NCBI GenBank assembly: GCA_002789895.1
Contig: PFUC01000075.1
Coordinates: 1-8,782, forward strand
Origin: Candidatus Collierbacteria bacterium CG_4_9_14_3_um_filter_43_16
GTDB lineage: Bacteria; Patescibacteriota; Microgenomatia; UBA1400; MFAQ01
Direction of reading: 5' to 3'
DNA length: 8,782 nt
In this document: piece after piece, positions 1 to 3,450 of the stretch
How the letters are laid out: each line of letters opens with the position of its first letter
Numbering within the stretch: position 1 is the stretch's first letter
The notes under the pieces: generated by a model
What the model was told of the DNA's origin: nothing
Seen by the model: the letters and a program-made list of their open reading frames with translations, nothing else
Database searches by the model: none
Program-made: the position numbers and the translations under genes

Positions 1-1
1 G

Positions 2-253
2 CTTTTAATCGCTGGAAACAGCTTAGGTTTTTTCAAACTAAACTCTTCTGCATCTCAACTTGACTGTATAAGTTATGGAGATATATGCTACAAAGGTGGA
101 AAGGGCTGTTGCTCCGGTAATTGTAGTAGTGACAAGTCACGAAACAAATCTGGCACGAGAGGTGAGTGTCTTTCCCCAAAGCCAGGCCCTACCAAGACCC
201 CCAGCAGGAGGCGCCATTGGCGACCCAGGTGGCCCAATTGGCTACCAATATAA
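2..253 (+). CDS. Small cysteine-rich, knottin-like, probably secreted protein (5' end outside window)
   Basis: The reading frame is open from the left edge to the TAA at 251-253 and encodes 83 residues; no start codon is visible, so the gene begins upstream. Residues 1-17 are apolar and end in Ser-Ser-Ala-Ser, like the end of a signal peptide. Six cysteines follow at residues 22, 29, 36, 37, 41 and 56, spaced C-x6-C-x6-CC-x3-C-x14-C. This is the cystine framework of inhibitor-cystine-knot peptides, including the CCSGxC core. The tail (about 57-83) is rich in Pro, Arg and Trp. The stop lies 6 bases before the next gene, which suggests one operon. The tail is uncertain: all three forward frames are open from about 199 to 250, after a five-C run at 198-202, so a one-base shift there would give a Gly/Pro-rich tail (frame 3) or a helical Gln/Ala-rich tail ending at 267 (frame 1). 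Function is unknown; a disulfide-rich extracellular peptide is inferred from the cysteine pattern only. Confidence 0.5.
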   Translation, partial: LLIAGNSLGFFKLNSSASQLDCISYGDICYKGGKGCCSGNCSSDKSRNKSGTRGECLSPKPGPTKTPSRRRHWRPRWPNWLPI

Positions 254-254
254 T
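249..254 (+). promoter_or_regulatory. -10 box (TATAAT) next to the DUF4342-like start
   Basis: A perfect TATAAT ends five bases before the ATG at 260. No convincing -35 is seen 16-18 bases upstream. If active, transcription would begin at or near the start codon and give a leaderless mRNA. It overlaps the stop codon of the preceding gene, so it may be coincidental. Confidence 0.3.
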
Positions 255-259
255 AATGC

Positions 260-467
260 ATGGCTAAAAAATCAAAGACAGCCGAAGAAACTATCAAAGT
301 TACCGGCGAGAATCTTTTGAAAAACAGTTAAAGACCTGATCGCGCAGGGGAATGTTCGTCACATTACCATCAAAGACAAAGACGGCAAAACCATCCTCAA
401 GTTTCCTTTAACCATCGGTGTTGTCTTCCTCCCCGTTTTGGCCGCTGTGGGTGCAGTCGCTGCTTAA
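260..467 (+). pseudogene. DUF4342-like small protein, split by a one-base frameshift
   Basis: The ATG at 260 opens a frame (MAKKSKTAEETIKVTGENLLK...) that hits TAA at 329-331. The frame beginning at 324 continues the family pattern without a gap (TVKDLIAQGNVRHITIKDKD, then an apolar LTIGVVFLPVLAAVGAVAA-type end) and stops at TAA 465-467. Removing one A from the five-A run at 320-324 restores a continuous 68-residue protein. The combined sequence matches what I recall of DUF4342: a short basic helix, the GNVRxIxIKD strand, a PLTIGVV turn, and an apolar C-terminal segment that could sit in or on the membrane. The function of the family is not known. The extra base is either a real mutation or a homopolymer error; programmed frameshifting is less likely because no stimulator is seen. 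No intrinsic terminator follows. Confidence 0.6.
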
Positions 468-505
468 GTATTCTTTGCTTTAAGAAGACAAATGTGGCCG
501 CAGCT

Positions 506-547
506 ACTGTAACTAACTATTTCTAGTTTGAAAAGCATTGGTACAGT
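506..547. repeat. Interrupted inverted repeat just before the -35 box
   Basis: ACTGTA (506-511) and TACAGT (542-547) are perfect complements around a 30-base centre, which itself holds AACTA (511-515) and TAGTT (524-528). The right arm ends three bases before the -35 hexamer at 551. It could be an operator dyad or a leftover hairpin of the upstream transcript. There is no T run, so it is not a typical terminator, and it does not match the LexA boxes I know. Confidence 0.3.
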
Positions 548-550
548 GGC

Positions 551-578
551 TTGACATTCGGGTTTTTTTTGGTTTAAT
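551..578 (+). promoter_or_regulatory. Sigma-70-type promoter for the small gene/Y-family polymerase pair
   Basis: TTGACA (551-556, perfect -35), a 16-base spacer and TTTAAT (573-578, one mismatch to TATAAT). The predicted start of transcription, about 585, lies within a few bases of the ATG at 588, so the mRNA would have almost no 5' leader. No Shine-Dalgarno sequence precedes the ATG. Confidence 0.65.
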
Positions 579-587
579 GAAAGTATC

Positions 588-848
588 ATGATTCAAAAAA
601 TATCTGCTCCAGTCTCAGTCGAGACAGTTTACGATCATCGCAAACGTACTGTTACACCCAGACGTATTTTTTGGGACGGTCAAATTTTTCGGATTGCCCA
701 AGTCGGTCTTCATCACACCTTTCGTGAAGGCCGAACACTGTTTCATATTTTTTCGGTCACTGCTCAAAACTTATCTTTTAGATTAAGGCTGGACACGGAC
801 TCATTATTTTGGACTTTAGAAGAAATCTCCGATGGGCTTACCGATTAA
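588..848 (+). CDS. Small protein encoded with a Y-family DNA polymerase
   Basis: This 86-residue protein has no signal peptide or membrane segment. It reads as alternating beta strands with many aromatics: a basic start (residues 17-26, DHRKRTVTPR), then WDGQIFRI (29-36), FHIFSV (52-57), FRLRLDTD (64-71) and a closing FWTLEEISDG (74-83). This recalls the small beta domains (DUF6504-like) linked to ImuB/DinB-type polymerases, but that match is from memory and weak. The gene overlaps the polymerase gene by 17 bases (832-848) in another frame, so the two are almost surely cotranscribed and translationally coupled, and this protein is a candidate partner of the polymerase. The start at 588 is chosen because the promoter sits directly before it and no earlier in-frame start fits. 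Confidence 0.7.
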   Translation: MIQKISAPVSVETVYDHRKRTVTPRRIFWDGQIFRIAQVGLHHTFREGRTLFHIFSVTAQNLSFRLRLDTDSLFWTLEEISDGLTD

Positions 849-2058
849 TCTAGACTTCAACCCTGCTCCATCCACGGTCATGCACGTCGACCTCAACTCC
901 TGTTTTGCCACTATCGAGCAGCAGGCCAATCCACTTCTTCGCGGTAAACCTATTGCTGTCACCGCCTACGACAGCCCCAACGGTTGCATTCTTGCACCTT
1001 CGGTCCAAGCCAAGAAGTTGGGTATCAAAGTCGGTATGCGCGTCAAAGACGGACGTCTTCTTTGTCCGGACCTCATTGTCCTCCCTTCAGACCCGGACAA
1101 ATACCGGTCGGTTCACCTCGGTCTCAAAAAAGTTTTATCAATCTATACCCCAAACATAGCCCCCAAATCCATTGACGAATTCGTTTTGAATTTTGCCGGC
1201 ACTCCGGCTTTCACCAGGGGTTTGTTTACCATTGGTCAAGAAATCAAGAATCGTATCAAGGAAGAAGTAGGGGATTATCTGACGGTTTCTATTGGTCTGG
1301 GCCCGAATCGTTTTCTCGCCAAGACGGCCAGCAATCTCCACAAGCCGGACGGCCTGGATGAAATTAATAAAGACAATTTTTTGAAAATATACGAGGGTCT
1401 TACTCTTACGGATCTCACCGGCATAGCCAGACAAAATGCTATCCGTTTAAACTCAGCCGGTATTTACACGGTCTTGGATTTTTATCACGCCGATCTGAGA
1501 GTTCTGCGATCCGCCTTCCACTCCATTGCCGATTATTACTGGTTTGTTCGCCTTAGAGGCTGGGAAGTAGACGACGTTGATTGGGGAGTGAAAAGCTTCG
1601 GCCACTCTTATGCTCTCCCAAAGTTTCTAACCAAGCCGGAAGAATTAGCCCCCATTCTGACCAAATTAGTGGAAAAATTGGGTTTTCGCATGCGGCGAGA
1701 GGGCTTTCAGGCTAAAGGTGTTCACTTGGGTTTGTTGTTTCGCGACCACGAATTTTGGCACCAGGGCCTCAGACTAGATCAACCCCTCTTTTTGAGTCAG
1801 GATATTTATAGGGTAGCTTACCGCCTGCTTTCACGTTCTCCCTATCATCTACCAGTTCGCAACTTAGCCGTTTCTTGTTTTGATCTTTCGGGAAGTGATT
1901 GTTTGCAACTAGGCTTGTTTGAAGACAAGATAAAAAAAGAATCTTTGGTATCGGCGATAGACAATATTAACGATCGGTGGGGAAACTTTGTCATTACTCC
2001 GGCTCTGATGGCCAACATGGGGGATGTCGTCAAGGATAGAATAAGCTTTGGTCGGTGA
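832..2058 (+). CDS. dinB: Y-family translesion DNA polymerase (DinB/UmuC type)
   Basis: This 408-residue polymerase copies damaged DNA. The palm and fingers are complete: MHVDLNSCFATIE carries catalytic Asp20 and the probable steric gate Phe25; SIDEF (113-117) carries Asp115 and Glu116. SIGLGPNRFLAKTASNLHKP (153-172) is the conserved palm/thumb signature, and a helix-hairpin-helix thumb region follows (about 190-230). The little-finger domain begins near SFGHSYALP (255-263). QLGLF at 359-363 fits the beta-clamp-binding consensus QLxLF, an internal position also used in UmuC/ImuB-like proteins. The second acidic residue of E. coli Pol IV (Asp10) is Asn22 here, as in the UmuC-like DxNSFxA form, and Cys24 stands where an aromatic is usual. 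Length and motifs look intact. The start at 832 overlaps the preceding gene; AGAAGAAA upstream is a weak ribosome site. DinB and UmuC cannot be separated with certainty. Confidence 0.93.
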   Translation: MGLPINLDFNPAPSTVMHVDLNSCFATIEQQANPLLRGKPIAVTAYDSPNGCILAPSVQAKKLGIKVGMRVKDGRLLCPDLIVLPSDPDKYRSVHLGLKKVLSIYTPNIAPKSIDEFVLNFAGTPAFTRGLFTIGQEIKNRIKEEVGDYLTVSIGLGPNRFLAKTASNLHKPDGLDEINKDNFLKIYEGLTLTDLTGIARQNAIRLNSAGIYTVLDFYHADLRVLRSAFHSIADYYWFVRLRGWEVDDVDWGVKSFGHSYALPKFLTKPEELAPILTKLVEKLGFRMRREGFQAKGVHLGLLFRDHEFWHQGLRLDQPLFLSQDIYRVAYRLLSRSPYHLPVRNLAVSCFDLSGSDCLQLGLFEDKIKKESLVSAIDNINDRWGNFVITPALMANMGDVVKDRISFGR

Positions 2059-2059
2059 T

Positions 2060-2476
2060 TTAGTGTTTCTCGTACAAGGCCTCGCCTGCTATCGCCTCAG
2101 CTTTGGTAGGATGAATGGTTCCCGCAGGGTGATTGGCTGGGGAATAAACCGTATATAGTTTCAATGGTTCGGACGTGGACGTGTTAATGATATTGTGGTT
2201 TGTTCCGGCAGGCACGACGATAACATCATTAGCCTCAAAAATTGTTTCTTCTCCATTTAGGACTGCTTTACCCCGTCCAGCCTCAAATCTAAAAAATTGA
2301 TCAATATTGGGGTGCACCTCCATGCCTATCTCTTCTCCGGGCAGAAGACTCATAAGCACAAGCTGAGAGTGGGGAGCTGTGTACAGTACTTTTCGAAAGT
2401 TGCTATTGGCGATGGTATCGGCTTCTATGTCGGTGTGGTATCCGGTCATACGGTTTTTTGTTGATAACAACCTCAT
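2060..2476 (-). CDS. Single-domain cupin protein
   Basis: This 138-residue protein is a small beta-barrel cupin. Motif 1 lies in GEEIGMEVHPNIDQFFRFEAG (47-67), with His55 and Asp59/Gln60 as likely metal ligands; Asn57 replaces the second His of the classic HxH. Motif 2 is PAGTNHNIINTS (89-100), with His94. The C-terminal LKLYTVYSPANHPAGTIHPT (106-124) is typical of a widespread bacterial cupin group whose substrate is unknown to me. Met10 (2447-2449) is an alternative start because relatives as I recall them begin near this MTGYHTDIEAD segment, but neither start has a clear Shine-Dalgarno. The gene is convergent with the polymerase gene with one base between the two stop codons and no terminator between them, so read-through would make antisense RNA to each neighbour. 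Confidence 0.88.
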   Translation of the reverse strand: MRLLSTKNRMTGYHTDIEADTIANSNFRKVLYTAPHSQLVLMSLLPGEEIGMEVHPNIDQFFRFEAGRGKAVLNGEETIFEANDVIVVPAGTNHNIINTSTSEPLKLYTVYSPANHPAGTIHPTKAEAIAGEALYEKH

Positions 2477-2487
2477 CTTACATCAAT

Positions 2488-2493
2488 ATTATC
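2488..2493 (-). promoter_or_regulatory. Possible -10 box of the cupin gene
   Basis: On the minus strand GATAAT lies 11 bases before the ATG at 2476 (an overlapping TAATAT is an alternative). No -35 match is seen. The position would place the RNA start within a few bases of the ATG. Confidence 0.3.
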
Positions 2494-2521
2494 CTGCCCG
2501 TGAGCAGGCACGAGTGGTGCC
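2493..2521. repeat. Two overlapping short hairpins in the divergent promoter region
   Basis: CCTGC (2493-2497) pairs with GCAGG (2504-2508), and GGCAC (2507-2511) pairs with GTGCC (2517-2521); they share GG at 2507-2508. CGTG/CACG (2499-2502/2509-2512) is a third option. The block lies between the minus-strand cupin -10 and the plus-strand promoter at 2555, so it could be a shared operator. It could also be a copy of a short genomic palindrome family. Confidence 0.35.
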
Positions 2522-2554
2522 TAAACGCGCACAAGCAATAGTTGGCGTTTGGAT

Positions 2555-2583
2555 TTGACAAAAGACCTATAATAGAGTATTAT
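2555..2583 (+). promoter_or_regulatory. Strong sigma-70-type promoter before the VanW-like pseudogene
   Basis: TTGACA (2555-2560) is a perfect -35 and TATTAT (2578-2583) lies exactly 17 bases on. A second -10-like TATAAT (2568-2573) has no -35 at the right distance. The promoter looks intact although the gene behind it is broken. Confidence 0.7.
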
Positions 2584-2592
2584 CCCTCCAAT

Positions 2593-3056
2593 ATAAAAAA
2601 TTCATTTTATCGATCCTCCTCGCCTTGATCCTCGGAAAGCCGGAGATACCGGTTGTTGCTTCTGTGGCCAAGAACTACAGCCAAGAGGTGCTTTCCACCA
2701 AAGAGATCAGCATGGCCTACCGTTACCCGGTAGCTTCTGTCAGCAAGATTTTTAATAAACAGAATGGTTTCAAGACCGATGGTTATCTTTATGGAGATGG
2801 TGTCTGTCAACTTGTCTAATTTATAAACATGGCAGCTAGAGATGCCAACTTAGAGGTGGTTCAGTTCACCAACCATGATTTTGCGGCTATTCCGGAGGTC
2901 CCAAAAATCTATGGTGTATCCATCTATCTGCATCCTAACAACAGAGCAGCTAGTGCCCAAAAGAACCTCTATATTGTAAATAACCAAGACGGGCCAGTTA
3001 CTTTCCGTTTTGACTACAACGGGCAGGAATAAAAGGTTACTGTTTCTAAAGCCTAA
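2593..3056 (+). pseudogene. Decayed VanW-like secreted protein gene
   Basis: One frame runs through the whole stretch. From 2595 it reads KKFILSILLALIL and then PEIPVVASVA, a textbook signal peptide, but the codon before it is TAT, not a start; loss of a single G after 2594 would explain it (AT-G). A VanW-like core follows: DGYLYGDGVCQL, then TAA at 2817-2819 where relatives as I recall them have Ser, then FINMAARDANLEVVQFTNHD, AAIPEVPKIYGVSIY and NLYIVNNQDGPVTFRFDYNG. A second TAA (3030-3032) is followed in frame by KVTVSKA and the final TAA at 3054-3056. The segment between SVSKIF and the GFKTDGYL part also seems shorter than in relatives, suggesting an internal in-frame deletion. TTG at 2625 could start only a fragment without a signal peptide. 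VanW domains are linked to cell-envelope proteins, exact role unclear. Promoter and terminator remain. Confidence 0.7.
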
Positions 3057-3075
3057 GGGCGACTTTCATGCCACC

Positions 3076-3112
3076 AAAAAGCCACCTGTCTGTAAGGATT
3101 GGGTGGCTTTTT
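3076..3112 (+). terminator. Intrinsic terminator after the VanW-like pseudogene
   Basis: AAAAAGCCACC (3076-3086) and GGTGGCTTTTT (3102-3112) form a perfect 11-bp stem with a 15-base loop, ending in five T. The A run on the left arm makes it able to act on both strands. It begins 20 bases after the last in-frame stop at 3056. Confidence 0.85.
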
Positions 3113-3120
3113 CTCTGCCT

Positions 3121-3269
3121 TACACCGGCTGCCATGTACCAAATTTTAGATTTCTTAGCTTGTAATCTGGGCGGACTCTTACAATCCGCTTTCTCTTGGC
3201 AGTCAATACACGTACCCCAGAGAAGGTCTAGGATCCCTAGGCTGTATTGTCACTTAAAAGTGCGGTGTA
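3121..3269 (+). ncRNA. Candidate structured RNA: compact four-way junction
   Basis: Helices, checked base by base: P0 3121-3126/3264-3269 (6 bp); P1 3127-3134/3197-3204 (8 bp, one GU); P2 3146-3152/3164-3170 (7 bp, two GU); P3 3171-3175/3185-3189 (5 bp); P4 3205-3210/3243-3248 plus C3204-G3249 if not used by P1; P5 3226-3232/3236-3242 (7 bp, one UG, loop AUC); P6 3251-3254/3259-3262. P0, P1, P4 and P6 meet with only U3250 and C3263 unpaired, and the 3' strands of P5 and P4 are contiguous. GU pairs inside P1 and P5 would be AC mismatches on the other strand, so the plus strand is the likely RNA. TTGTAA (3160-3165) and TTACAA (3179-3184) could pair as a loop-loop contact or alternative. I do not recognise a known family. 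No clear promoter lies directly upstream, so how it would be transcribed is unknown. Confidence 0.5.
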
Positions 3270-3293
3270 CCAATAAGGGCTTACACCTACACC
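3264..3293 (+). promoter_or_regulatory. Competing partners for one strand: GGTGTA and tandem TACACC
   Basis: GGTGTA (3264-3269) closes the four-way junction with TACACC at 3121-3126, but two further TACACC copies lie in tandem at 3282-3287 and 3288-3293. Pairing with these would open the junction. Such strand exchange is what a switch uses; there is no direct evidence that it acts. Confidence 0.3.
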
Positions 3294-3372
3294 CCTATAT
3301 GTGGGATTAATTACAATGTAGAAGCATTTTACGTATTTGTCAGACCTGCAAGTGGTACCAGGAAGAGATTGT
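3294..3372. other. Intergenic stretch without a gene
   Basis: No credible ORF or strong hairpin is seen. Small items are AATG/CATT (3315-3318/3325-3328), CCTG/CAGG (3345-3348/3359-3362) and an 8-base perfect palindrome TGGTACCA at 3353-3360, which lies about where a -35 for the next promoter would be and so could be a binding site. Confidence 0.3.
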
Positions 3373-3381
3373 TGGTATAAT
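3373..3381 (+). promoter_or_regulatory. Extended -10 promoter of the ileS leader
   Basis: TGG followed by TATAAT (3376-3381) is a perfect extended -10 (TGn-TATAAT). No -35 match is seen, which extended -10 promoters tolerate. Transcription would begin near 3388, giving a leader of about 63 bases before ileS that contains the terminator at 3405-3429. Confidence 0.55.
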
Positions 3382-3404
3382 TACGAAAAGCGTTTGTCTA
3401 CCGG

Positions 3405-3429
3405 ATCCCGCCAAACGGCCGGGATTTTT
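3405..3429 (+). terminator. Intrinsic terminator in the ileS leader, possible attenuator
   Basis: ATCCCG (3405-3410) pairs with CGGGAT (3420-3425), extended by CC/GG (3411-3412/3417-3418) across a bulged C3419 with loop AAAC, and runs into five T at 3425-3429. It ends 21 bases before the ileS ATG. CGTTTG (3391-3396) is a perfect complement of CAAACG (3412-3417), which is the top of the terminator stem, so an alternative hairpin would block it. It either cuts transcription arriving from upstream or attenuates ileS. Confidence 0.6.
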
Positions 3430-3450
3430 AGTATCTAGTAAACTAATCTT

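Noticed and set aside
75..320. Forward ORF of 81 codons in frame 3
   Set aside because: It overlaps the DUF4342-like gene by 61 bases and its first half has no family-like features, whereas frame 2 gives the ordered cysteine pattern and stops just before the next start. Only its Gly/Pro-rich end might be real if a base is wrong at 198-202.
1138..1434. Minus-strand ORF of 98 codons
   Set aside because: It is antisense to conserved Y-family polymerase motifs and has no promoter or recognisable domain.
2817..3032. Reassigned TAA codon to explain the in-frame stops in the VanW-like gene
   Set aside because: TAA clearly ends ileS, rodA, rplU and the cupin gene here, and the recoding known in CPR lineages concerns TGA. 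TGA ends the polymerase gene here.
3113..3300. RNase P RNA, tmRNA, SRP RNA or a tRNA gene as explanation for the structured region
   Set aside because: None of their conserved boxes (for example GAGGAAAGUC, the tmRNA 5' end, or a T-arm GGTTCGA) is present.
3068..3310. Forward ORF of 80 codons in the ileS upstream region
   Set aside because: It runs through the terminator stem and the structured RNA, has no start signal and reads as random protein.
3345..3365. T-box-like sequence (GTGGTACC) upstream of ileS, with UGGU matching a tRNA-Ile acceptor end
   Set aside because: No complementary strand for an antiterminator lies downstream, the terminator at 3405 does not overlap it, and no specifier stem is recognisable. 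The GGTACC is better described as a short palindrome.
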